Part shown: positions 34,957 to 45,959 of the stretch, piece by piece
Numbering within the stretch: the stretch's first letter is position 1
Layout: every line of letters begins with the position of its first letter
Origin: Sisyra terminalis
Taxonomy: Eukaryota; Arthropoda; Insecta; Neuroptera; Sisyridae
Reading direction: 5' to 3'
Length of the DNA stretch: 64,000 bases
Assembly (NCBI GenBank): GCA_958496175.1
Contig: OY292278.1
Coordinates: forward strand, 26,846,001 to 26,910,000
Made by a program: the position numbers and the translations under genes
Notes under the pieces: generated by a model
Told to the model about the DNA's origin: nothing
Seen by the model: the letters and a program-made list of their open reading frames with translations, nothing else
Databases searched by the model: none

Positions 34957-36985
34957 CGAATTATCTTGTGAAATATTTACACTGGTCAGTGGTCATACAT
35001 AGAAAAAAAATATACAGGTTGACCTAAGAAACTCATTTTTTTCGTCGGTTAGTTAAGGAATGAAAAAAAAATTTAAAACACTTTCGACTAAGGCATAATT
35101 ATTAATAATTAAAATTTCAATCGTTCACACGTTAATGATATTGAAAAAAACGTATATTTCTTAGATTAACGTTTCATACAAACATATTGTTAAACTCATT
35201 TCAATATTTAACTACAATAATTATGCTGAGCGCCACAAAACAACTAAGTAGGCCACAGGTTGAATACTGCTGGTGTTGAATAAGGGATGCACTGTTATGT
35301 ACATGCCAAATATACTGGAATTTATTTTGATTATTTTCATCCATATATAATTTATGTAATTTTGACTAAACGTAAAATTTTCAGCAAAGTAGTAAAAACA
35401 TTTGTAGAAAAGCTGGCTAAATAAAGGAAAATCTTTGTACTTTTCTCAAATTTATTGACTATAAATGAAGCAATTTACTTACAGTCTCTTTAAAAGTCTT
35501 AAAAATCTCATTATTTCCATACAAAAGTTTACGAACTTGTAAAAAGCACAAACTTTTCCAAGCTCAACTTGAACCCGTGTATGAGCCTCCATGCTGAAAT
35601 TTCGAATCGTTCTTTCTCAAAAACTATACAGTGAATGTCGCCTATCCACCTACACATCTCTCCTCCTGTGTCCTGTGTGTCACACATAATTTATCTGCGA
35701 AATTTTTACATCGCAAACGAAACATTGTCAAGTTTTCTAGCTGGAGCTTTTGTGATTTTAATTCGCTATGTTGTGCTTTCACTGCGATATTATACGATAA
35801 TAATATGTACATACTTAGTGCACAAGAGACGAGCCAATTTGTGCCTGACTAAATAAGCTCGCAATCTCGTATCATTTTAAAACAGCTAACAAAAGAGAAA
35901 AGCTTATCTGAAAACACGCACTCAGCCATTATAATTTAATCAGTGTAAAGCTCTCAGAAAAAAAAACACTTAAATAACTCAAACTTAATAATCTAAAACT
36001 ATTTTTTTCACTTCATAAATGGATAAACGCTAACTAAGATCATCGCTATAACTGATGTCACTTTTTTTGCGTTTTGCCTCACACTTTAGATCCAATTATT
36101 CTCCTCGTGTACTTTGTCTGTATGTACTTTTTTTGCACATTTCGTAGACTCTTTTTGAGACAAATATAGCTAGTTTATTTCTCTTTTGCTAGTAAGATTT
36201 CATTTTTTTCTGGTTTTTTTCCTCAATCTAATTCTTATAATTTTCAAATTGTATTAATTGTTTAAGACATTTTATTTGAATTGAATAATGAATATGGTCG
36301 GAGTAATTTAGATAAAAGAGTACATTTCCTTGGCCGTCTAGGATGGTCATAGTTAAAGCCAGTCATCCCCAGTCACAGCGCTTTTTATGAGCGCTCTTTA
36401 TAAACTATAAGTTACGCAAAATTTCATCGATTGGCCAAACGCAATCTCGCCAAATTACTTTTTTCCCTTAACAAATAAAATTGTAATTTTTCAACTAAAA
36501 ACCGATTTTCTTTGAAAACAAAGCGAAAACTCGCATTTCGGTATTCTTAATTTTCGATTTGTTTTAAGATACTGAGACAAATGTAAAGTTTAATGAGTAG
36601 GATAATTATATGGTTTATTTTACGTTTTATTTACATATATATTAAATAAAAATTCAAATATTCAAATAAATAATTATTAGAGCCAATCAGCCCACCTATG
36701 TATGGTTACAAGTTACTATTGTTACTATTAAGAATCACTAATCAGAATCACTTTTTGCAACTGTAATAGAACTGTCATTTGTATTAATTTTAATTATTTC
36801 TTCAACGTATACATTGTACGTGGTGTTATCTTTTATATACTTATGTACGTTTATAATATTTTTATATATAAGATATCTAAAGAAGTCACGATACGTGACA
36901 AAACGTAACGGAATTGAAAAACAATAAATCAAATTGATCCAAAAAAAATCTGAAAAGTTTATTTTATAAATAATTATATGGGATA
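34957..36985. other. Unannotated AT-rich DNA
   Basis: No gene recognised. Two overlapping 73-codon frames at 35631-35856 lie in the same interval and neither shows a motif. Confidence 0.4.
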
Positions 36986-36989
36986 ATAT

Positions 36990-37727
36990 TTTACAGCATT
37001 TGTTTCAACTGTGTTTTTTATTTTATTCAATTGATAATTTTAGCCATTTATCAGTTGAATCAGTGTTGGGCTGTGAATATTTCACGAAAAATTACGGGTT
37101 TTCAAAGAAAAGATAAAATTGACTTTTTATAGATAGATCCTATATGTTTACACATTTGGCTACTTATACAAAATGAATATTACATATTTTAAGAATTAAC
37201 CGTCTAACCGAATTAGCAGATTGGGTCACATGTTCGAAAACACTTATCGAAAACCTTTACGTTGTAGAAATAGATTGCTGCTATAAAACATCATGTATAG
37301 GTATGCTTAAACAGTCCTTAATAGCGATGTCCTAAAAATTATATTAATACAATAGTAATTGCATATTTTATTTACCCATTTATATCTATGTATTGAACTG
37401 ATATATAATTCAAATATAGAAAAATATAATACGATATAATTCGTACATTATAATGTTTCAATCGACTTTTCTTACATTATTTTAAATATTGTATTGAATA
37501 ATTTCAGAAAAGTATATTTCTCATAAACGCATTTTAATTCTCATTCTTATAATTAGCAAACGTATGTAATATGTATGCAAATATGTCGGCAAATATGTAT
37601 GCAAAGACAGAGAATAAATATTGTAAACGCATACGTGTGAGTGAAATACAATCATTGTCTCAAATTTGAACTGTGTATTAATTATTTTTTTTCTGAACAC
37701 CGGTAAAGAAGTATAACTTCAAAAATA
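36990..37727. mobile_element. Second copy of the 20.1-21.3 kb element family (inverted)
   Basis: It is the inverted counterpart of about 20390-21040: shared GGCTGTGAATATTTCACG, CACATTTGG.TACTTATACAAAATG, ATATAGAAAAATATAAT and ACGCATACGTGTGAGTGAAATA blocks in the same order. It ends in CACCGGTAAAGAAGTATAACTTC at 37705-37727, matching the terminal sequence of the first copy. The first-copy right end was not found here. Confidence 0.65.
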
Positions 37728-39335
37728 TCTACAATGAATAAATTTATACCCAAGTTTTGCTGATGTATTTATACTTTCAAAAAAACCTATTTTATTCAAA
37801 CATTTTTTAAACCAAATGTCCTTTACGTTCTGATGAATATTTCAAAAAAATAATAATTTAGATATCACTTTAAAAATAGGGATAAAATACTATGTCGGTG
37901 TTTTCACTATCCTACTCTATATTTTTTTTTTTTTTGAAAATAAAAAGTTTTATATTTAAAGTGTCTTATACGATTTTTTTTCTACTTATGTAGTTAAAAG
38001 TAAATGAATAGTATCTGATTTATATTCTTCCTTGTGTAAGCTGGCTCCACCTAATTAGGCATTAAACAATCCAAGATTTTCTTTGGAGCGTCAGCACCAT
38101 TCTTATCATAATAGACAAATATAAGTCAGAATAATAAATCTTTTGAAACATGATTTTAATTTTTCAGCTATTCATTTCCTATTCGTCTAAATATTTTAAC
38201 TCTGTTTTAAAGATAGCACAAAACGAAATGTTCATAATTGAAAATCAAGTGACGTCAATATACTTCTACACCAATAAGAGACAATGGGAACCAAAAAATT
38301 AAAAGTTTTAGCTTTGATATCTTCTCTAGCCGAGTGTCGGGAGCTTTAATTAATTTATTAATATTAATTCAATTCAAATCTTAGCTGCTTTAGGCATAGA
38401 GATAGGTGTGAAAGCATGCCCTAGGTGACACTGAAATTCTTAATTGACATTTTGGTGTGTCTCCGATCACCTAATGGAATTTATATGAATATGAGTGGTA
38501 TGATCAAAGAGATTCTTATTCGTATACGTGACGATATTTTGATCGAAAATAATCTTACAATAATATTATTTTATTAAAAAATTTACAAAACGGGCTTAAG
38601 TCTAAATAAATATTTTCGTTTTTTGTTTGTACTCAAAATAAATTTCGAGAAGTAGATACACCAATGACAATTAGTATATAGACACTATGATATTACATCA
38701 TTCTCCGAAAAATATTATATCTATAGTAATAATAAAATTCTTACGTCTGTCTATATTTTTCAATTTTTAACCTAATTTTAGAGAAAATACAAGGTTCATG
38801 ATGCTCTTACTTTAAATTTAATATTTTTAAGACTTTAGTCTATCTGTCTGTCTTTTTATAACTAAAGAATGGAACAACTAAATTTGAATAAATTTGGTAC
38901 TAAGATATAAAACAATTTCTCACATAAAATAAGTTATATATCATTCTTCAAAAACAAAAAAAGGAAGATACCTCCTACGTAAAACTGAGAAATGCTTTTT
39001 TTTTCAAAATATAAAGACATATGATACATCAATGGAAAAGTTTTAAGAAGTTATAAAAATTTTTTTTTTACACTTTTTTGGTTGAACTATAAATATAGAC
39101 AGTAAGTTTTTTTTAAAGTGCAAAAAGTTTCTTTTTGTTATGCAAACATTATTATACAAAAACAAACAGTTCTAATGATGAATATCTTATTGGCGCGGTT
39201 GTTAAGGATGTTATAAAGGTATGTCAAAATGCTACTAGTGAACTAAAAATTCAGAAGTATGTTTCTTGACTATTGCTTAAGCAACTACGAAAATTTTAAA
39301 GGGATTCACTGAGTCGTTAAAAAGTTATTACAGAG
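37728..39335. other. Unannotated AT-rich DNA
   Basis: No gene. A segment at 38740-38900 (TCTATCTGTCTGTCTTTTTATAACTAAAGAATGGAACAACTAAATTTG) looks like a generic insect repeat motif, class unknown. Confidence 0.4.
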
Positions 39336-39557
39336 AAAAGGAATCAGATGAAAAGACCACAGATAATAGTTTTGACTATTTATTCATGTATACAACGATT
39401 TGTCGGTCTCATTCCGACATCATCAGGTATCTTGGTATCTCAGGTATCTCAAACGATTCAATATACCTGATGATGTCGAAATGAGATCGATGAAACGTCG
39501 TATACATGAATAAATAGTCGAAACTATTATCTGTGGTCTTATCACCTGATTCCTTTT
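39336..39557. repeat. Fold-back pair of retroposon tails
   Basis: 39336-39430 and 39462-39557 are near-perfect inverted complements of about 95 bp with a 31-bp loop. The right arm reads CCTGATGATGTCG, AACGTCGTATACATGAATAAA and ends in CACCTGATTCCTTTT. The tail motif (CCTGATGATG...CGAAACGT) resembles conserved 3' ends of arthropod retroposons. Transcription across it would give a stable hairpin. Confidence 0.85.
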
Positions 39558-40395
39558 CATTTAATAATTCACAAGACCTAAAGATTTTATAATGAATATC
39601 AATGGTAGTTATTATAAATTAAAAATACTATGATTTTACACGTAATCTTATGGAGATTCGATAATCGAAAAGACTAAATTTATTTTTATTAGCAAAAAAA
39701 AAGCTACCAGGCATACCAAACTTTTTAAATATTTTTTATATAATGTTGAATTATAAATTTAATTTTTATTTTAAGTTGTCTTAAAAACATGTTAATGTCA
39801 TGTTTAGTTTATAATTAAATCGTATTAAAAATTCTACATTCATAACTTATGAGCATCATATCAATAATAAAAAAATGTCTATAGGTTTTGTTTTTCGTAC
39901 TTTGTTTATATTTTTTGGTGAAATTTCCGACTTTCTCTTAAACTATATATAGTTTTTTCAAGTATTGGCCTATTTATTCGTCTCATGGTACGCTTTACGA
40001 CTAAATTATTCACAAATTTCTTTTTTGTGTACTTTTGTCTCCGATTGTACCTCCAAAACATCCTTAAAGTATTCGTTGTATACATTAAATGGGTTCAAGT
40101 CTCATTATATTCTCTTTTTTTACTGAAAAATTGTGGTTAATTTCCCTAAAAAGTTGCTTAAGAATGAAAGATTACTAAAAATTGTTGTAATAATATACCT
40201 TTTAGTAAAATTATATGAAAATTTTATTGTTGCCAAATTAATTTATATACATAAAAACGTCCCAGATGACTTTTAATATTTGGAAGGTGTATTCCTTTAA
40301 CCATGTAGACATCTTATAATAAATGAAGATAATAAACGACTACTGTGACTGCTTATTTTTTCTACTTTCTACCTAATGGCAGGTTTAAGTGAAGG
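39558..40395. other. Unannotated AT-rich DNA
   Basis: No gene or recognisable repeat up to the left edge of the palindrome. Confidence 0.4.
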
Positions 40396-40399
40396 TGTG

Positions 40400-40816
40400 T
40401 TTTCCTTTCAGGTGCTAACAATTGCAGGTCACCTGGTGAATCCACTATCGAGTAGGCCACATAAAATTGACCGTGTGAGAAGCATTTTTCTCTCAGATTG
40501 ATTCTTGCTACTTTCAGAGATTGACCCAGTTTGAGAAGTTATGACAACCTTTAATGGAATTTCTAATAAAAAAATTGGTTCTCAATTTTTGAAATAAACC
40601 GCAAATTTTTCGGTCATTTTGTTGGTATCATTTGCGCATCGCACTCGAGAGCACGGCTATTTCGAATGCTTAGTGTGCGATTCGTTGCGGCTGTTGGAAC
40701 AATAAATGCTGAGCATTATGCCGCATTATGCGCTTCTATGCTGTAATTGGAAAACAACCAAAAATTCCATAGAATTGTTTACAACATTACCCGTATGCTC
40801 TAAAGTGAACCCAGAA
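40400..40816 (-). mobile_element. Helitron helicase C-terminal fragment (left arm)
   Basis: The minus strand reads ARINLREKCFSHGQFYVAYS and SPGDLQLLAPE (about 40525-40405). This is the conserved end of the PIF1-like helicase of Helitrons (family: GQSL..VGI.L...CFSHGQLYVA.SRV..P..L.I.AP). Further in, 40816-40768 reads LEHTGNVVNNSMEFL, the earlier N.P.EFLNSL block. The stretch between is replaced by about 200 bp of unrelated sequence, so this copy is dead. Rep and the helicase N-terminus are absent. Confidence 0.8.
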
Positions 40817-41215
40817 CAGTACTAATATTTGGACTCATCGAACGACATAAACAAAGTGTCACTACAAATTTATTCTTTTTGTAGCGGCATTTTTTTTGTT
40901 TTTTTGTCTTATACAATTGTTTAATATCTCATGTTAAACGGCACTTTGATTACTAAATTTGGAATTTCGATTGTTGATGAGACTATGTGTTATCACATAA
41001 AAACTTTGTCATTCTTCTTCATTCTTTTGGGGGAAATTATTTCAAAAATCCTTTCTTATAAGATATCTACGTCATATAAAGATTACTCTTCCAAAATTTC
41101 ACGCCTCCACGAATACGGTTTCGGCTATGTGTTGATCCATCAATCAGTAAGTCAGGACAAACGATTCTATTTAATAATAAATATCATGTGTTTTAAATAT
41201 TTAAAATTTTACTAA
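40817..41215 (+). repeat. Dispersed repeat (ATTTCGATTGTTGAT family), left-arm copy
   Basis: Same repeat as 24840-25930, here without the Tc1 insert. It begins at about ACAGTACTAATATTTGG and contains CACTTTGATTACTAAATTT and TCAGTAAGTCAGGACAAACG. It is open for 94 codons (40931-41215), but the frame is not kept in the copies outside the palindrome, so coding is doubtful. Confidence 0.7.
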
Positions 41216-41949
41216 TATATAATAAAAATGCGGTGTGATTTTTGTGTCATCCTGAATAATATTTTTTGTATATCTTTTAAACAAAAAATAGTCATTATTT
41301 TGAGCCCAGCCTATTGGACATAAATACAAGTCAACATTAGTCTTTTGATTTAATATTTTCGTTTTACATGTTTCTCGATAGCAATAACACGTAATTTCAT
41401 CGTAACAGAACTAATTTTTCGATACTATTAATAAAATAATTACATTATTCTTTGTTTTGTTAATAAAATTTAGAAATTTCAATTAATGAAAATTTTCCAA
41501 TTATTAAAATTTCAAAAATGTTTTTGCTTCCATATTAAACATTCATTATGTTTTTTTTAATTTAAAATAATTGAATTAAATTTGATATTTGACTTCAACG
41601 ATTATACTAAATTTCTACGTTAAAATCAATAAATAAATCAAATTTTAATACCAGTTCATTGATAAGAATTAATTTTTACAGTTACAGAAATGGCTAAATA
41701 AAGAGTTATATAACATTAATTAATTCAATTAATTATAGTTTTCCTTCCGTTTTTAGGGAAAATCATAATATGTTACAGTTTTTAAAATAATAATCAATTC
41801 ATATAAATATACCATGTAATTAAAATTATAATTTTTAAAAAATCATTTCAAATGATACGATATTGCGTGTCCAACTTACATTGTACCTAATCAGTTTGAA
41901 ATACTTTTCTCTTACGACTATTATATTTCATTTTTCAATTAAAAAAAAA

Positions 41950-41980
41950 GTATATATACGAAAGTATATATACGAATTTT
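41950..41980 (+). promoter_or_regulatory. Tandem TATA-like boxes upstream of peptide gene
   Basis: GTATATATACGAA occurs twice in tandem (41950 and 41964), 45-55 bp upstream of the ATG at 42008. This gives TATATATA at a distance compatible with a short 5' leader. The inverted copy (44204-44234) keeps both boxes. Confidence 0.55.
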
Positions 41981-42007
41981 GAACTTTAGAGACAAATCGG
42001 GGTGATA

Positions 42008-42203
42008 ATGTATTGGTTTAAATTATCTTCTATTGTGGCAGTTCTGCTAGTGTTAACTTCAATTGCTACGGGTAAGAAAATATTTCATATATTGTTTGGA
42101 TTTTTTTTTTCTAAACTACTATACTTTCTTTTCAACAATAACAGGTGAACCAGATGAACCATCAAGATACAGGAACCAAAAATTGGATGAAGAATGGGGT
42201 TAA
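42008..42203 (+). CDS. Small secreted peptide, two exons (copy 1)
   Basis: Exon 1 is 42008-42071, a 73-bp GT-AG intron is 42072-42144 (GTAAGAAAAT...CAATAACAG), and exon 2 is 42145-42203. The product is 40 residues. Residues 1-21 (MYWFKLSSIVAVLLVLTSIA plus T) are a classic signal peptide: a basic residue at position 5, then a hydrophobic core. The predicted mature part is acidic and polar, GEPDEPSRYRNQKLDEEWG, with no cysteine. The final Gly is a typical amidation donor, so the processed form might end in Trp-amide; this is inference. I do not recognise the family. The start is the first ATG downstream of the TATA repeats and gives the full signal peptide. Copy 2 on the other palindrome arm encodes the same peptide except Phe for Ser at position 7. 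No AATAAA is seen in the roughly 300 bp downstream. Confidence 0.6.
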
Positions 42204-42372
42204 TATTCGCAACGAATCAATGCTGCAATGTTGCTATTAATAATGAAACTGTAATGATAATGTTTGTGTGAAACACACTAAAATATAATTGTGAAGTTCA
42301 ATATTTTTTTTTCGTTTCCTGCAACCCTAATCTTCAAATTTATGATAACTTTTTTGCATATTTTTTTCAGTC

Positions 42373-42430
42373 ATTAAAATATTTGATCAATATTAAAATA
42401 TTTGATCAATATTAAAATATTTGATCAATT
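42373..42430 (+). repeat. 20-bp minisatellite, three copies
   Basis: ATTAAAATATTTGATCAAT is repeated three times (period about 20 bp). The equivalent place in the right arm (about 43783-43802) has one copy, so the expansion or contraction happened after the arms duplicated. Confidence 0.85.
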
Positions 42431-42579
42431 TTACAATTCTCTCAATCAAGGATAATATGTTAACCGTAATTGAATGTTATTTTCTTCCTAACAAATATTT
42501 CATTATTAATTTTTTGGAATTATCAATTAAAAAGTTTAAGTACGGACAAAATACAATCATTTTTACGGTTAAGGTATGC

Positions 42580-43630
42580 CGATAGTGTCCGTACGAACTT
42601 TTGGTTTCGGCAAAATTTCGGCTGTCATTAAGCCGAAACAATACTTATACAGTATTTGTTATCATTGTTGCCTGTGATTTGCTATTACATGTTCTTATGA
42701 TTTGTTTTGAAAAACGCTTAGCGGCCGTTTGAATGTGGTTTTTTATTTATTATAATTTCTGTGTCAAATTTATAATTTAATTAATATTTTATATTTCATA
42801 TAATATACACAAATATTAGCAAAATTTAGAAACTATTATTTCTCACTTATGGTATTAGATTCTGTAATTTTGAATTTTGATAATTATCAGATAATTAAAA
42901 TTTTTTTTAATATTTTCTTTAAAACTTTTTCTCAGTTAAGAGAAAACTGACCAAAGTTTAGAAGAAATCATTTTGTTTTCCCGCTTTGCAGCACAAATAA
43001 TTTATTTTTAATACGAAGTGGGACTTAAATGCTTTGTTAATGATTAGCTCAATTATCAGAGATTTAATCTTATTATATAATTAGAAATAATCTAAATATA
43101 TCATCTTATATAAATAAAATATGTATAAAGTAAAATCATGTAGACTATTTATAACTAAACTGAACCGATTTTTATGTTCGATGATTTGTTGGATTCGTCC
43201 ATGTGTAGGTATGTTAACAGATTAAATATTAGGATATATGGAAAATTTCGAAAAAATGCATTTTTAATTAAATTAAGTTTAACATATTCCATAATTGTTT
43301 GCTCACGTCACGTACAACTTATACTTTATTTGTAATCATTGCTGCCTGTGATTTGCTATAACTAAGATAATTTTGTTTTTTCTGACCTATGTTAATATTT
43401 GTGTATATTATATGAAATATAAAATAGTAATTAAATTATAAATTTGACACACAAATTATAATAAATAAAAAACTACATTCAAACGGCCGCTAGGCGTTTT
43501 TCAAAACAAATCATAAGAACATGTAATAGCAAATCACAGGCAACAATGATAATAAATAATGTATAAGTATTGTTTCGGCTTGATGACAGCCGAAATTTTG
43601 CCGAAACCGGAAGTTCGTACGGACACTATC
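42580..43630. mobile_element. Palindrome core bounded by two identical MITE ends
   Basis: 42580 (TAGTGTCCGTACGAAC, GGTTTCGGCAAAATTTCGG, TGTCATTAAGCCGAAAC) and 43630 (inverted) are the same end type as the right ends at 30680 and 61535 (TTCGGCTTGACAACAGCCGAAA near the end). Ordinary copies have two different ends, so this core joins two right-type ends head to head. Confidence 0.6.
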
Positions 43631-43981
43631 GGCATATCTTAACCGTAAAAATGATTGTATTTTGTCCGTACTTAAACTTTTTAATTGATGATTCAAAAAA
43701 ATTTAATAATGAAATATTTGTTAGGAAGAAAATAATATTCAATTACGGATATCATATTATCCTTGATTGAGAGAATTGCAAAATTGATCAAATATTTTAA
43801 TGACTGAAAAAAAAATTGCAAAAAATTTATCATAAATTTGAAGGTTAGGGTTGCAGGAAACGAAAAAAAAATATTGAACTTCACAATTATATTTTCGTGT
43901 GTTTCACACAGAGAAATCAAAACATTATCATTACAGTTTCATTATTAATAGCAACATTGCAGCATTGATTCGTTGCGAATA

Positions 43982-44176
43982 TTAACCCCATTCTTCATCC
44001 AATTTTTGGTTCCTGTATCTTGATGGTTCATCCGGTTCACCTGTTATTGTTGAAAAGAAAGTATAGTAGTTTAGAAAAAAAAATCGAAACAATATATGAA
44101 ATATTTTCTTACCCGTAGCAATTGAAGTTAACACTAGCAGAACTGCCACAATAGAAAATAATTTAAACCAATACAT
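43982..44176 (-). CDS. Small secreted peptide, two exons (copy 2)
   Basis: Exon 1 is 44176-44113, the intron 44112-44041 (GTAAG...ACAG) and exon 2 44040-43982. The 40-residue product differs from copy 1 only by Phe instead of Ser at position 7 in the signal peptide; one further exon difference (GAACCG for GAACCA) is silent. Splice sites, start, stop and the two upstream TATATATA boxes are all kept. A frame can be read straight through the intron (from 44182, GTG start), giving a 66-residue chain, but the conserved splice sites and the low-complexity Phe-rich insert make splicing the better model. Function unknown. Confidence 0.6.
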   Translation of the reverse strand: MYWFKLFSIVAVLLVLTSIATGKKIFHILFRFFFLNYYTFFSTITGEPDEPSRYRNQKLDEEWG

Positions 44177-44959
44177 TATCACCCCGATTTGTCTCTTAAG
44201 TTCAAAATTCGTATATATACTTTCGTATATATACTTTTTTTTTTAATCGAAAAATGAAATATAATAGTCGTAAGAGAAAAGTATTTCAAACTGATTAGGT
44301 ACAATGTAAGTTGGACACGCAATATCGTATCATTTGAAATGATTTTTTAAAAATTATAATTTTAATTACATGGTATATTTATATGAATTGATTAATATTT
44401 TAAAAACTGTAACATATTAAGATTTTTCCTAAAAATAGAAGAAAAACTATATTTTAATTTATTAATTAATGTTATACAACTCTTTAATTAGCCATTTCTT
44501 TTACTGTAAAAATTAATTCTTATCAATGAACTGGTATTAAAATTTGATTATTTATTGATTTCAACTTAGAAATTTAGTATAATCGTTGAAGTCAAATATC
44601 AAATTTAATTCAATTATTTTAAATTAAAAAAAAACATAATGAATGTTTAATATGGAAGCAAAAACATTTTTGAAATTTTAATAATTGGAAAATTTTCATT
44701 AATTGAAATTTCTAAATTTTATTAACAAAACAAAGAAAAATGTAATTATTTTATTAATAGTATCGAAAAATTAGTTTTGTTACGAAGAAATAAGGTGTTT
44801 TTGGTATCGAGAAACATGTAAAACGAAAATATTAAATCAAAAGACTAATGTTGACTTGTATTTATGTCCAATAGGCTGGGCTCAAAATAATGACTATTTT
44901 TTGTTTAAAAGATATACAAAAAATATTATTCAGGATGACACAAAAATCACACCGCATTT

Positions 44960-45370
44960 TTATTATATATTAGTAAAATTTTAAATATTTAAAACACATG
45001 ATATTTATTATTAAATAGAATCGTTTGTCCTGACTTACTGATTGATGGATCAACACATAGCCGAAACCGTATTCGTGGAGGCGTGAAATTTTGGAAGAGT
45101 AATCTTTATATGACGTAGATATCTTATTAGAAAGGATTTTTGAAATAATTTCCCCCAAAAGAATGAAGAAGAATAACAAAGTTTTTATGTGATAACACAT
45201 AGCTTAATCAACAATCGAAATTCCAAATTTAGTAATCACAGTGTCGTTTAACATGAAATATTAAACAATTGTAAAAAAATTAAAAATAAAAATTTTGGCG
45301 TCGCAAAAAGAAAAAAAACCTAATAATACACTTTTTTTAAGTCGTTCAAAGTGTTCAAATATTAGTACTG
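44960..45370 (-). repeat. Dispersed repeat (ATTTCGATTGTTGAT family), right-arm copy
   Basis: Inverted partner of 40817-41215. The 76-codon minus frame (45200-44970) mirrors the left-arm frame with a few changes, as expected from recent duplication, not from selection. Confidence 0.7.
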
Positions 45371-45845
45371 TTCTTTGATCACTTTCGAGCATACGGATAA
45401 TGCTATAAACAATTCTGTAGAGTTCTAAAATTCTCTAAATCTACATGGTGTTTCTTTTCATGTACTTATCCTGAAAGTGGGTGCTCCAGTAGTGGTACTG
45501 GCAAATCTCAATCCCCAAAAGGAATGCAACGGAATACGATTATATGTGCATGCATTGCATAAAAACTAGGGAGAGGAATCTTTAAATACTGGCTACGTTA
45601 GAGGGAATTAGTGGTTATACCATGGATATCACTTATACCGTCAAAGCATACACTCAAGTTTAAAAGACGGAAGTTCCGCCTTAAATTTATATCGCCGTGA
45701 CAATTAATAAAGAACAGGGTCTATCTCATAAAACTGAAAGAATCAATCTGAGAGAAATATGCTTCCTCCACGGTCAATTTTATGTGGCCTACTTGAAAGT
45801 AAATTCACCTAGCGATCTACAGTTGTTAGCAACTTAAAGGATAAC
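45371..45845 (+). mobile_element. Helitron helicase C-terminal fragment (right arm)
   Basis: The plus strand reads FEHTDNAINNSVEF, a stop, NSLNLHGVSFHVLILKVGAP, VVVLANLNPQKECNGIRLYV, then after decay INKEQGLSHKTERINLREIC and LHGQFYVAYLKVNSPSDLQL. This matches the Helitron helicase end in order (NYP.EFLNSL..SG.PPH.L.LK.G.P..LLRN...P..CNGTRL; TINKAQGQSL; CFSHGQLYVA.SRV). Stops and frameshifts make it a relic. It is more complete than the left-arm copy, and both read outward from the palindrome centre. Confidence 0.88.
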
Positions 45846-45959
45846 CTGGAAATCCTGCTAATACCTATACCTTGCATTATGTTAAAAAACAGAAAAAATT
45901 AACAATGTCAGTGGGCGTTATAAATCGAATAAAAATTCAACTGTCGCTAGAATTTTTTT

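Larger units (their letters stand above)
40400..45842. repeat. Large imperfect palindrome, two ~2.4-kb arms
   Basis: The left arm 40400-42822 is the inverted complement of the right arm 43397-45842; the spacer is 42823-43396. By eye, identity is high over the inner roughly 1.9 kb (mostly single substitutions and short indels) and lower at the outer ends, where about 200 bp of the left arm (40560-40760) is unrelated to the matching helicase region of the right arm. From outside inward each arm holds Helitron helicase coding, a dispersed repeat (40817-41215 / 44960-45370), an AT-rich stretch, a two-exon secreted-peptide gene, and a MITE end (TAGTGTCCGTACGAAC). The spacer carries a third, partial copy of the TGCCTGTGATTTGCTATA block at 43345-43362. 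Confidence 0.9.

Noticed and set aside
35631..35856. Two overlapping 73-codon frames on the same strand
   Set aside because: Both are open over the same interval by chance; no codon or motif support.
40931..41215. 94-codon frame in the left palindrome arm (and its 76-codon mirror at 45200-44970)
   Set aside because: Both lie in a dispersed repeat. Copies outside the palindrome (24840-25930, 50936) do not keep the frame, and similarity between the arms is explained by duplication.
43982..44182. 66-residue unspliced reading of the peptide gene from a GTG
   Set aside because: It reads through a GT-AG intron rich in T, the other arm has no equivalent frame because of an indel, and a GTG start is not expected in an animal gene.
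40400..45842. Palindrome as a long-terminal-repeat element
   Set aside because: The repeats are inverted, not direct, and there is no primer-binding site, polypurine tract or gag/pol between them.
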